Positions 24,026 through 32,525 are shown, counted from the stretch's first letter. The stretch is 32,970 bases of DNA from Desulfococcaceae bacterium HSG8 (GCA_030378015.1 JAUCGG010000040.1:1-32970), one strand, 5' to 3'. Notes: generated from the letters alone by a model not told the origin. Numbers and translations: made by a program.

Positions 24026-25054
24026 ATGGCTTTACAAACAATATGGTTTTTCCTTTGGGGACTGTTGTGGGCATTGTTCTTCATGACAGATGGTTTTGAT
24101 TTCGGCATCGGGACACTTCTCCCTTTTCTCGGGAAGAATGATGATGATAAAAGGATTATGCTGAATTCCATGGGTCCCTTGTGGGACGGTAATGAGGTAT
24201 GGCTGATCACAGCAGGCGGAGTGACGTTTGCAGCATTTCCGCTGGTCTATTCCGTGATGTTCTCATCCCTTTATTCCGCGCTCATGCTGATTCTTTTTGC
24301 CCTGATCCTGCGGGGAGTCGCCCTTGAATTTCGCAGCAAGGTGGATAATCCCGGGTGGCGTCAGATCTGGGATGTGTGTATTTTCGTGGGCAGCTTTGCG
24401 CCTGCCCTTTTGTTCGGTGTTGCATTTGCGAATATTTTCCAAGGACTTCCCATTGATGAAAACGGGCTTTACCACGGAACCCTCTTTACGCTTCTGAACG
24501 GATACGGACTCCTGGGCGGTCTGCTCTTCCTGCTTCTCTTCCTGGTCCACGGGTCGCTGTGGCTGTCCATAAAAACAGAGGGAGACCTTCATGAAAGAGC
24601 CGCTTGGACAGCAAACAAGATATGGTGGGCTCTCCTGGTCACTGCGGTTGCTTTCCTGATCGCCAGCAAGTTTAAAACCAATCTTTATGACAATTATATT
24701 GCAAATCCCGCCCTGTTTTTCTTTATTGCGCTGAATGTCCTCGCGCTCTTGGGGATAAAACTGTACCTTGTCCGGAAAGCCTTTTTCAAGGCATGGTTTG
24801 CCTCGTCACTGACTATTGTATTATGCACGTTTTTCGGCGTTATCGGTCTGTTCCCCAGCCTGTTCCCTTCAAACATCAGCCCGGAATACAGCCTGACGGC
24901 TTACAATGCTTCCTCAAGTCCCCTGACCCTGAAAATTATGCTGATCGTGGTCATTATCTTTGTGCCCGTTATTATTGCGTACCAGGCATGGGCATATAAC
25001 ATGTTCAAGGGGAAGGTGACGAAAAAAGATCTGGAGTATGAAGAGGCATATTAG
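24026..25054 (+). CDS. cydB: Cytochrome bd oxidase subunit II
   Basis: The second membrane subunit of cytochrome bd, required for stable haem assembly. 342 residues with about eight to nine helices. Family motifs: FFMTDGFDFGIGTLLPFL, MLNSMGPLWDGNEVWLITAGG, FAAFPLVYS, RGVALEFRSK, and LFPSNISPEYSLTAYNASSSPLTL near the end. CGGAGG precedes ATG 24026. It is coupled with cydA. No CydX-like small peptide was found in the 70 bases after it. The TAG stop is followed by GTGAAAC heptamers. Confidence 0.97.
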   Translation: MALQTIWFFLWGLLWALFFMTDGFDFGIGTLLPFLGKNDDDKRIMLNSMGPLWDGNEVWLITAGGVTFAAFPLVYSVMFSSLYSALMLILFALILRGVALEFRSKVDNPGWRQIWDVCIFVGSFAPALLFGVAFANIFQGLPIDENGLYHGTLFTLLNGYGLLGGLLFLLLFLVHGSLWLSIKTEGDLHERAAWTANKIWWALLVTAVAFLIASKFKTNLYDNYIANPALFFFIALNVLALLGIKLYLVRKAFFKAWFASSLTIVLCTFFGVIGLFPSLFPSNISPEYSLTAYNASSSPLTLKIMLIVVIIFVPVIIAYQAWAYNMFKGKVTKKDLEYEEAY

Positions 25055-25055
25055 T

Positions 25056-25082
25056 GTGAAACGTGAAACGTGATGCGTGACT
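25056..25082 (+). repeat. GTGAAAC heptamers after cydB
   Basis: Two GTGAAAC units and one GTGATGC start 2 bases after the cydB stop, in the sense orientation, without a complementary block nearby. Confidence 0.85.
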
Positions 25083-25526
25083 GATTCTAACGGATTTTGT
25101 GTTTTTTAGTGGAGCTCAAAGCTTACTATAGAACGATTTTGCAAATCGTTTTAAACAATTTGCAAAATTGTTCTACTTTTCAGCTTTTATGAAGGATGCC
25201 ACAGAGATACCGCTAAGTGTTTCGTTTCAGAAATGACGTCCGGGTTATGAATCAGCGGAGTGCAAAGCTTGCTTTGCGATAATCCAGGGCAGGATTAACA
25301 ACCTGTAAATTCTGCCCATCCTTTAATCCTACCTATCCGAGTTCAGACAATAAATCCGTGCAGCTACACGGATTATGTGTAAGAAAGGATTTCGCGACAA
25401 AGAGAACACGAAATTCTTTCTTACACATAATCCATGTAGATGCACGCATGTCTAAGAAAGGATTACGCAACAAAGAGAACACGAAATCCTTTCTTACACC
25501 TAATCCGTGTAGCGGAGAAACAGTGG
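25083..25526. other. Repeat-filled spacer between cydB and the ATPase gene
   Basis: Gene-free stretch of about 440 bp. It contains the second 46-bp palindrome (25130-25175) with its CAGCTTTTATGAAGGATGCC tail, a GTTTCAGAAATGACGTCCGG and GCGGAGTGCAAAGCTTGCTT module shared with 21261-21310, and two 76-bp-class palindromes (25364-25512). Confidence 0.85.
25364..25439. repeat. 76-bp palindromic element, copy 1
   Basis: CTACACGGATTATGTGTAAG at the left and its reverse complement at the right enclose an AACAAAGAGAACACG-like centre; the arms are about 31 nt. A degraded neighbour, with its left arm altered, follows at 25440-25512. Closely similar elements are at 27659-27734, and more distant ones at 32634-32823. 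Confidence 0.92.
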
Positions 25527-27290
25527 TCAGACCCCGCCCTGCCTGCCTGATTCCAGCCACCTCGGATCGCTTGCCCATGCGATGCCGTGCTTTTCCATAT
25601 AATCAAGAGTATTTTTAAAAAATCCGTTCACAGAAAAGACAAACAGCACAGCTTTGCCGACGTTCTCCAGCTTCATCAGTTCTTCGGCTTTTTTTACAAA
25701 TTTCCCTGCTTCTTTTACGCTGAATTTTGCTTTCCGGTTTTTTACTTCGCCGATGAGTGAATAATCATTTTCCCCTGTTCTTGCAAAAATGTCAATCTGA
25801 ATTTCCCGCTGATGCACGGGCGAGGCTGAGTATGACCATACGGTTTTATATTCTGAGAATTCGAAATCATCCGGCAGGTTATTCATCATGTTCCTGAAAA
25901 ATTCCTGATTTCTGTATGCCCTGTATCTGAGATTGTCAATGATAAGATATTCGGCGAATTTTCCTTTGTAATGGCTGTATTCTCCCTGTATCCGTTCGGA
26001 TTTTTTTCGCAGCTCCCGAACCAGCGACCTGTACTCATTTTTTATAACTCCCGGATCGGATAACTCAATCTCATCAGCATATATGCCCCGGAATACCTTG
26101 TCAAAGATGTTGTCCGGAACTCCCCGGTAATAGAAGTTGCCCCTGCCCTGCTCGATGATATCCGCTCCCACCAGGATTTTCAGCTTTTCCTCAAGCTGGG
26201 AATCGGTCATCTCAATGCCCAGTTTATCCTTCAGTTCATCACGGCTGACCTCTCTTTGCCTGTGTTTTGACAGGTAAAGCACGATTCTTTTGGCATGAAC
26301 GTCGTTTGATTCCTTTATTGCATAGCCCATATATTCCGTCCATATGCCCCTGATTCCCCCTTCTTTATGAAGGGTTTCGAATTCCAGGGTTTCAAGCAGT
26401 CCTTTTTCTGTTGTCAGGTCTTTTTTCGGATATTTGGAACGGAACAGCGAGCTTATGTAGAAGGGATTTCCTTCCGCAAGTCCTGCGATCAGCGGCACGG
26501 TTTCCTCTGATACGGAAATGTCCTCGAGATGGGAATATTTCAGGATCATTTCAAAAGCCTCGTATTCAGGGATATTCTCAAGATAGTGGAACTGGAACCT
26601 GCCCGGAAGCATCCGGTGAAGGTCTTGTGACAGCCAGCCGACCCATCTCCCGGCAACCAGCAGGGGGGCGTTTTTGTATTCTGCCGTGCCCAGATAGCTG
26701 CCGGCAAGATTCCCGATGCGGTTTTTACATGCCTTGTCTCTGAAAATAAAGCGATTGATAAACTGGAATTCGTCAATGATCTGGACGATACGGTCGTCAT
26801 AATACTGGGCAGCCATCCGGGGAGCTTTTCTTGCGATATTCCACAGGCTGCCGGGATGATCATCTTTTATCGCGACCCGGGCATCTCTGATCAGATCCGC
26901 GAGATAGCCGAGCTTTTCTGCTTTTACGGCTTCTGATACCCTGGCGAAATCGTTTTTTGAATAGCTGAGATATTCGTATTTCCGGGTTTTGAAGGCAAGG
27001 TATTGGCAGATAAATGTGAGAAGAAATTCTGTGCCGAATTCAATAATCCACTGGTCTGTTTCCCTGATTTCAAAGTAAAAAGGAATAACCCGGTCGTTTT
27101 CATTAAAAATAATATTGTACAATCTTTGCAGCAGAGCGGTTTTGCCGGTTTTTCTCCGAGAGAGAATGGCAGTACTCATGGAAATTTCCCGTTTTATCCT
27201 GTCTATCCAGTTCAGGAAATAAGCGAGTTCATTTTTCCTTCCGGTGAACAGATCAGGATTTCCGATTTTTTCTTTGAGTCGGATTTGCAT
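25527..27290 (-). CDS. AAA/STAND-type ATPase with C-terminal PD-(D/E)xK nuclease-like domain
   Basis: A 587-residue protein of the 'archaeal ATPase' style. FTGRKNELAYFLNW precedes a Walker A of the form SRRKTGKTALL (43-53; Lys50-Thr51), in which the usual first glycine is Ser44. Walker B is IVQIIDEFQF with Asp173-Glu174, then a sensor-like PLLVAGRWVGWL. A winged-helix part (about 345-395, SRDELKDKLGIEMTDSQLEEKL) links to the C-terminal domain. That domain has Asp500, Glu515 and Lys517 in IDIFARTG...IGEVKNRK, the PD-(D/E)xK pattern, as in DUF234-type proteins. Such proteins are often found with mobile or defence genes; the function is not established. ATG 27290 has AGGT upstream. Its last 80 codons are duplicated at 27769-28014. 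Palindromes flank both ends, so this may be a mobile or recombining unit. Confidence 0.85.
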   Translation of the reverse strand: MQIRLKEKIGNPDLFTGRKNELAYFLNWIDRIKREISMSTAILSRRKTGKTALLQRLYNIIFNENDRVIPFYFEIRETDQWIIEFGTEFLLTFICQYLAFKTRKYEYLSYSKNDFARVSEAVKAEKLGYLADLIRDARVAIKDDHPGSLWNIARKAPRMAAQYYDDRIVQIIDEFQFINRFIFRDKACKNRIGNLAGSYLGTAEYKNAPLLVAGRWVGWLSQDLHRMLPGRFQFHYLENIPEYEAFEMILKYSHLEDISVSEETVPLIAGLAEGNPFYISSLFRSKYPKKDLTTEKGLLETLEFETLHKEGGIRGIWTEYMGYAIKESNDVHAKRIVLYLSKHRQREVSRDELKDKLGIEMTDSQLEEKLKILVGADIIEQGRGNFYYRGVPDNIFDKVFRGIYADEIELSDPGVIKNEYRSLVRELRKKSERIQGEYSHYKGKFAEYLIIDNLRYRAYRNQEFFRNMMNNLPDDFEFSEYKTVWSYSASPVHQREIQIDIFARTGENDYSLIGEVKNRKAKFSVKEAGKFVKKAEELMKLENVGKAVLFVFSVNGFFKNTLDYMEKHGIAWASDPRWLESGRQGGV

Positions 27291-27330
27291 TTCATTTACC
27301 TGTATTTGCAGCGCATTCTGAAAGAATACT

Positions 27331-27366
27331 TCGCTACACGGATTAGCGATAAGAAAGGATTACGTG
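27331..27366. repeat. Half of a 76-bp palindrome upstream of the ATPase gene
   Basis: CTACACGGATTAGCGATAAG and the following AAAGGATTACG match one arm of the 76-bp family; the other arm is missing and a different repeat family starts 25 bases later, which suggests insertion or deletion here. Confidence 0.65.
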
Positions 27367-27390
27367 CCAATTTGTCTGAACCCGGTAAAT

Positions 27391-27496
27391 GTAGGGTGGG
27401 CTTGCCCGGGGCTTGCCCCACCGTTATCGCTGTCCCGTCATTTCGGTTATATCTGACATGAAGATCAGCGAACATCGGGGGCAAGCCCCGCCCTAC
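27391..27496. repeat. GTAGGGTGGGC palindromic element, copy 1
   Basis: GTAGGGTGGGC...TTGCCCCACC at the left and GGGGGCAAGCCCCGCCCTAC at the right flank a conserved core containing TTATCGCTGTCCCGTCATTT. A second copy is at 27539-27633. Confidence 0.9.
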
Positions 27497-27538
27497 TTCG
27501 TTTCGGGCTGTTTGTCTGAACTCGGATGGTCAGTAAAT

Positions 27539-27633
27539 GTAGGGTGGGGCTTGCCCCGCCGTTATCGCTGTCCCGTCATTTCGGTTATATCAGACATGAA
27601 GATCAGCGAACATCGGCGGGGCAAGCCCCATCC
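27539..27633. repeat. GTAGGGTGGGC palindromic element, copy 2
   Basis: The core is nearly identical to copy 1 and the arms are cleaner (GTAGGGTGGGGCTTGCCCC / GGGGCAAGCCCCATCC). Each copy is bordered by TTTGTCTGAAC or its complement, a motif also seen at 25340, so the mobile unit may extend farther. Confidence 0.9.
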
Positions 27634-27658
27634 GGGTTCAGACAACAAATCCGTGCAT

Positions 27659-27734
27659 CTACACGGATTATGTGTAAGAAAGGATTACACAACCAAGAGA
27701 ACACGAAATCCTTTCTTACACCTAATCCGTGTAG
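27659..27734. repeat. 76-bp palindromic element, copy 2
   Basis: Same element as 25364-25439, with arms beginning CTACACGGATTATGTGTAAG. It sits in the same position relative to the ATPase C-terminal fragment as the other copy does to the intact gene, so it was duplicated with it. Confidence 0.93.
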
Positions 27735-27768
27735 CGGAGAAACAGTGGTCAGAACCCGCCCTGCCTTC

Positions 27769-28026
27769 CTAGCCACCTCGGATCGCTTGCCACGCGATGC
27801 CGTGCTTTTCCAGATAATCAAGAGTACTTTTAAAAAATCCGTTCACAGAAAAGACAAACAGCACAGCTTTGCCGACGTTTTCCAGTTTCATCAGTTCTTC
27901 GGCCTTTTTTACAAATTTCCCTGCTTCTTTTACGCTGAATTTTGCTTTCCGGTTTTTTACTTCGCCGATGAGTGAATAATCATTTTCCCCTGTTCTTGCA
28001 AAAATGTCAATCTGATCACGTTTCAC
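27769..28026 (-). pseudogene. Truncated, frameshifted copy of the ATPase C-terminal nuclease domain
   Basis: About 80 codons nearly identical to the end of the ATPase (IDIFARTGENDYSLIGEVKNRK onward), with only a few substitutions before a 2-base deletion at the equivalent of 25575 changes the end from AWASDPRW to AWQAIRGG. The Asp, Glu and Lys of the PD-(D/E)xK site are kept. At its 5' side the match stops exactly at a GTGATCA/GTGAAAC heptamer block, which offers a GTG start overlapping the stop of the upstream gene. It may be translated by coupling but is most simply a duplication remnant. Confidence 0.85.
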
Positions 28027-28040
28027 GCATCACGTTTCAC
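28013..28040 (-). repeat. GTGAAAC/GTGATGC heptamers at the end of the 1500-residue gene
   Basis: On the minus strand: GTGAAAC, GTGATGC, GTGAAAC, GTGATCA. The stop codon of the large gene (complement of 28023-28025) is inside the third unit and its last residues VKRDA are encoded by the repeat. Confidence 0.9.
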
Positions 28041-31000
28041 AATCCGCGATACAATATAGCGAACAACCACGCCTGCAAGCGTATAAAAAAGAATCTCCTT
28101 CCATGAAAAGGGAATCAGATAAGCCACCGCCAGAAACCCGATGCCTGCCATCACCTGCTTTTTTCCAGGCAGACGACGGCAGAAAGGGATAAAATACCCA
28201 GCAGTCATAAACATGAGGATTGCCAGGGCATACCCCGAGTTGTACAAAATTTCATGGCAAAGGAGAAAACCCGTTTCCAGGGATATGCCGGCAGGCACAT
28301 AAAAGGTGTTCATGGAAATCACTTTTCCCCGTTTAGGAAGTTCGATTTTCAGGGAAAGGGTTCCCCCGACTTTCTTCGGTTTCATCCTGACTGGCGGGGC
28401 CCGATTCTCCATCCGCTGCTGCTCTGCCGGAGCGGCGTCATCCATCTCACGCTGATAAATCTCCGGTGTGATGCCCGATTCCGTGGAAAGGCCCGCACCG
28501 TGACGCCAGGGAACAAATCTCACACTTTCCGTCTGCTGAAAATCCCCCGAAGGCTCGGAGAATACCATATTGTGGGGCACATAAATATCAGCAGCAACGA
28601 TGGACGCGGGAATATCCACCTGTGGAAAATTCATCTCAATGTATCCGCCTGCACCGCGCAGAGAAATCTCCGGGCCTTCATAGACCACATCCAGGACAAA
28701 AGGATTCGCGGACTGCCGCTTGAGGGGTAGCAGGAGTTCATCGTTCTGCCCCAGGGAAGGCTTCACGCTCATGCCGTCCATGAAGGTGCTGACGAGTTTC
28801 GCATTCCGGGGAAGGGTGAACGCGGCAAACTGCTTGCGGCTGTTCCGTATCCAAATCTGCAACTGGGACAGGACTTTTCCCCGGGGGGAAATCACACACG
28901 CGTACTGGATACGGTCTGCAATGGCCGCGTCCATCTCGAAATTCTTATGCTTGCGTATTCCGAAGGATATCTCATACGGGCGTTCAACATAGCGGATGGC
29001 ATAGACAAACGGGGAATAGGCATCTGCCCTGATGATATCCGGGAGTTCCCGGATATCAATCATACGAGCCTTGCTCAGTTGCTTCAGGAATATCTCTGCC
29101 CGGGCCTGCATTTCAACCCCAAGATATCCCACATCCCGGGCCACCCCAGCGACATCCAGGACAGGAACCGTGAATTCTGTCTCCTCATTCTTAATGAGTT
29201 TCTCATATTGTACGGACAGGTCGTATTTCTCAGCGACCGGGTAGAGCACTTTTACCTGGTAAGTTGTAAACCCGCCCTCTTCGGATCGGGCTGACCATTC
29301 CTCCAGATCATCCCCGACAATCTCATGAACCACCACCTCTTTGGGAAGACGGATGGCGAACTCCCGCACCTGATCATTCAGAATTTTGTAGCGAATTGAC
29401 GAATAAAAGGTCGCGACTTCTTCTTCCAAGGAGAGCAGGGTGTATGTGGTTGAATAGATTTTCCTGACCCGCTTCGAGGTTTCATCTGCTGTTTCTTTTT
29501 TCCGGATAAAAGTTGCCAGTTCCCCGCGTAACTGCTGGGATCGGCCCAGCGCGGCTGTGACGCTTTGCCCGTCAATTTTCTGCCAGACCACACCGTACAG
29601 GGAAACAGACCGGATATCTTCTCCGAATGTCAGCTCTGCCAGTCCTCCGCGGATCATCGGGGTTTTAACCACAAATTCGCTGACACCGCCTTTTTCCGTA
29701 ACAGGGACAATTACATTCACTTCCAGTACACCGAGAGCGTCCGTCTCCTGCCTGACTTCGAAATACACATTGGCCCCTTCCCTGTTCAGAGCGAGGGACA
29801 GGCCGTTAAATTTCGCTTCTGTGATTGCCACAGATGTGTCGAACAGGGGAATCTTTACGTAATCCTCAGAAAGAATGCACAGGGGAACTGTAAACCGGAT
29901 GTTCGCGAACCGTTTGGAAATATTCCCGGTGATCCGAACGGTCCCGAAGATATAATCCGCATCAGGCTTCTCCTCCTGCTGCTGCTTCCGGGCCTCGATC
30001 TTCCTGAGCATTTCCTCGACCATCTCCCATGGAAGGTTGAGATGCGTGTCTTTTAACGCGGGCAGATCAGGAGGCGCGGATTCTTCTGCCCATGCATCCG
30101 GGGATTGAAGGCAATACACTGAAAGCAGTGCTGAAGAAAAGATAAGGAAAATCATCGCGGCCTCTCCCGCATTTCTTTTTTTAAAAAAGGATGATATCTT
30201 CCCCGTCAGTTTCATGAGCAGGGCATGAAAAAGAATGGAAAGGAAACATACAAAGCCCGCGGCTCCCCACTCGTCAGAAATCAGCATGGGAATGATCAGG
30301 AGAACCAGTCCGATCAGGACTATTTCCGTAAGATAACTCCGTTTCCCTGTGACCCGTGCGTGGAATTTTCGGGATACCTGCCGGTTCTGCCACAATGCGA
30401 AGCTGACAAATGCCAGGGCAATACTGTCTCCGATATATGCGTTGATCCCGAGGGAGAATATCATCAGCAGGAGTGCCAATACCGCAATCACACCGGTTCC
30501 TTTCAGGTAATTCCTGATTTTGCGCAGGTTCGGAGGAAGGGATGGTCTTTCCAGGATAAAGGCCATTGTCCAAATGAGGAACAGGAAAAAAACGGTGCAT
30601 ATGGCAAAGGCCAGGGCATCACGAATGGTGTCGCTGATGTAGAAAAAAGTGATTTCCGGTGTGAAGCCTTTGACCAGATATGATTCAAAACGATATCGGT
30701 TGCCTGTGACCGGGATCTGCACCCTGATCTGGTTCAGAGCCCCGCTTTCCCCGGCAGAGGAATCCATACTCACTTTATATTTTTTAAACCGCTTCCGCAA
30801 CCCTTTAGCGCTGTATTCGTAATTTTGCGACTGGCTGACTTTACCGGCTCCCGCGTAAGCCAGATTCCCATGATCACCCGGGGCTTTGCTAACGAGCCAT
30901 CCGATCCGGGTCAGCAGGCTGTATTTCACTCGCTCAATGTTTCCTCCGAAGTAAAGCATCTGGTAGTTTGTCGGCGTATAAAGTCTCCAGGAAAGTTCCC

Positions 31001-32525
31001 CGATGGGAAGCTCATTCTCGGGAAGCCGGAGGGAATCAGAGCCTGAGATGCTGAAATGCTCTGAATTGGTTAAAAAGGCAATCTCCGCGGGAAACGCCTT
31101 TTCCGCGGATTTTGAGATCGGGATGAGCAGGTGTTCGCCGTCAAGCACAGGCTGCACTTCCTGACCTTTCAGGAAAGCGCTGAGAAGTTTCGAGTTCCCG
31201 GGAAGCTTCAGGCGTAAAAACTGGGCATGGTTATTTTTTATATAATACGCGGCCTTGGTCATTAATGTGCCTGCCTCGGTGAGAACACTGTCCGCCTCCA
31301 CCCGTTCGATTCGGGTCGTCACCATAGGGGCTTTCTCATGGCTCCTGACGTTGAAGCCCAGCCGGAAATCCCCGCTTAATGCCTTGTAGTAAAACAGGGC
31401 GTGACTTTTGGCAAACTGTCCTATATCCCGGGGGAGAAACCGGACATCCCGCCGCTCAATGTGGCTGGCATCTGCTTCGCTGATTTCCACGCTGACTTCG
31501 GAACCCACTGCAATCAGGTTTTCATATCGTTCAACAGACTGGGGGAGCAGTTGCGGCACGGAAAACTGATAGTCTGACCGGGTCTCCGTGCGTTCATAAA
31601 TGAAGCGGAACCGAAAATTTTCATTTTGCTGATACGCAGTGTAGATGTGGATCATCCTGGAATCTTCCAAGTCTTCCGTAAACCACTGGGAAATCGCGCC
31701 GGCATCCCCGGGGGCAGATACTTCAAGGATATCAACGGCATTGGGAACACGAATTCGGAAGAAATTGGTTTCTCCCTGCAAAATGCGGAAAGTCACTTCG
31801 CTCTGGCAGTTCGCACCTTTTTCTTCCAGGGAGATGTATGTGTGAATCGTCGCGCTCATTTTCAGGGGTACTTCCTTTTTTTCCTCATTGCGCTTCAACC
31901 ACCGGATATTCACCCCTGAAACAGCCGGCACATATCCCCGGATCATGTCACCGTCTTCTTTATGAAGCGTATCAAGGGCAACACCGGGGTCAAACCGGGC
32001 TTCTGTGTCTGTATCCGGAACATGAAGCATTACTTCGCTGCCGGGGATTTCCACAAGGGGGAGATAGAAATTCCTGGGCCATGTCTGTGCATTGAGGATA
32101 ACGGTGAACCCTGCCTCAATCGTATGTCTTCCTGCTTCCGGGATAAGCGCGTGAAAAAATCCGTCCTTCTCTGTCCATGCGGACTGCTCACCATCAACAG
32201 TCAGGGACTCGAGATTCAGTTGCCGGGAAAGAAAAGGAACGAGCGCTGCATGATTTCCGAAGGTATTTGCCACAACAGCAGCTTGAAACCGGATCACATA
32301 ATCTTTTTTATCAATGGCTGCCGTGCCTGTGTAGCGTGCATTTTCATAGGAATAACGCTGTGACCGTTGGGATTCGGGGGTTTTTGCCTGGTTTCGGAGG
32401 TGAATGAATGTTTCCCAAGGCATTGAAACCGTGCCCGGTGCGGCCCGGGGAGCGGGTTCCGATTGTGAATATGCATGGGTACAAAAAGCTGCAATAATTA
32501 ATAATAATAAATATAAACGTGACAT
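28023..32525 (-). CDS. Large secreted/membrane protein with two homologous halves, function unknown
   Basis: 1500 residues. A cleavable-looking signal peptide (1-21, MSRLYLLLLIIAAFCTHAYS) leads a beta-rich periplasmic part (to about 620), then about five membrane helices (635-795). The last of these runs into a second signal-like segment (MIFLIFSSALLSVYCL...AWAEE, 791-814). A second periplasmic part follows (820-1425) and ends in two or three helices. The two periplasmic parts are homologous: both begin with a PWE motif plus a helical stretch. LRLKLPGNSKLLSAFLKG...HLLIPISK (438-472) matches FAAFTLPRNAKLVSTFMDG...LLLPLKR (1233-1270). The Arg-rich SKARMIDIRELPDI region also has a partner in half one. 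It looks like a fusion of two tandem genes. ATG 32525 is chosen over 32567 because AAAAAGGAG lies directly upstream and the signal peptide starts there. I do not recognise a named family. Confidence 0.88.
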   Translation of the reverse strand: MSRLYLLLLIIAAFCTHAYSQSEPAPRAAPGTVSMPWETFIHLRNQAKTPESQRSQRYSYENARYTGTAAIDKKDYVIRFQAAVVANTFGNHAALVPFLSRQLNLESLTVDGEQSAWTEKDGFFHALIPEAGRHTIEAGFTVILNAQTWPRNFYLPLVEIPGSEVMLHVPDTDTEARFDPGVALDTLHKEDGDMIRGYVPAVSGVNIRWLKRNEEKKEVPLKMSATIHTYISLEEKGANCQSEVTFRILQGETNFFRIRVPNAVDILEVSAPGDAGAISQWFTEDLEDSRMIHIYTAYQQNENFRFRFIYERTETRSDYQFSVPQLLPQSVERYENLIAVGSEVSVEISEADASHIERRDVRFLPRDIGQFAKSHALFYYKALSGDFRLGFNVRSHEKAPMVTTRIERVEADSVLTEAGTLMTKAAYYIKNNHAQFLRLKLPGNSKLLSAFLKGQEVQPVLDGEHLLIPISKSAEKAFPAEIAFLTNSEHFSISGSDSLRLPENELPIGELSWRLYTPTNYQMLYFGGNIERVKYSLLTRIGWLVSKAPGDHGNLAYAGAGKVSQSQNYEYSAKGLRKRFKKYKVSMDSSAGESGALNQIRVQIPVTGNRYRFESYLVKGFTPEITFFYISDTIRDALAFAICTVFFLFLIWTMAFILERPSLPPNLRKIRNYLKGTGVIAVLALLLMIFSLGINAYIGDSIALAFVSFALWQNRQVSRKFHARVTGKRSYLTEIVLIGLVLLIIPMLISDEWGAAGFVCFLSILFHALLMKLTGKISSFFKKRNAGEAAMIFLIFSSALLSVYCLQSPDAWAEESAPPDLPALKDTHLNLPWEMVEEMLRKIEARKQQQEEKPDADYIFGTVRITGNISKRFANIRFTVPLCILSEDYVKIPLFDTSVAITEAKFNGLSLALNREGANVYFEVRQETDALGVLEVNVIVPVTEKGGVSEFVVKTPMIRGGLAELTFGEDIRSVSLYGVVWQKIDGQSVTAALGRSQQLRGELATFIRKKETADETSKRVRKIYSTTYTLLSLEEEVATFYSSIRYKILNDQVREFAIRLPKEVVVHEIVGDDLEEWSARSEEGGFTTYQVKVLYPVAEKYDLSVQYEKLIKNEETEFTVPVLDVAGVARDVGYLGVEMQARAEIFLKQLSKARMIDIRELPDIIRADAYSPFVYAIRYVERPYEISFGIRKHKNFEMDAAIADRIQYACVISPRGKVLSQLQIWIRNSRKQFAAFTLPRNAKLVSTFMDGMSVKPSLGQNDELLLPLKRQSANPFVLDVVYEGPEISLRGAGGYIEMNFPQVDIPASIVAADIYVPHNMVFSEPSGDFQQTESVRFVPWRHGAGLSTESGITPEIYQREMDDAAPAEQQRMENRAPPVRMKPKKVGGTLSLKIELPKRGKVISMNTFYVPAGISLETGFLLCHEILYNSGYALAILMFMTAGYFIPFCRRLPGKKQVMAGIGFLAVAYLIPFSWKEILFYTLAGVVVRYIVSRIVKRDA

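Noticed and set aside
25055-25130. Search for a cydX-like small peptide gene after cydB
   Set aside because: Only heptamer repeats and no suitable 30-50-codon hydrophobic frame with a ribosome site were seen.
28254-32407. Many plus-strand frames opposite the 1500-residue gene
   Set aside because: They overlap a long gene with a signal peptide, ribosome site and internal homology; none shows family features.
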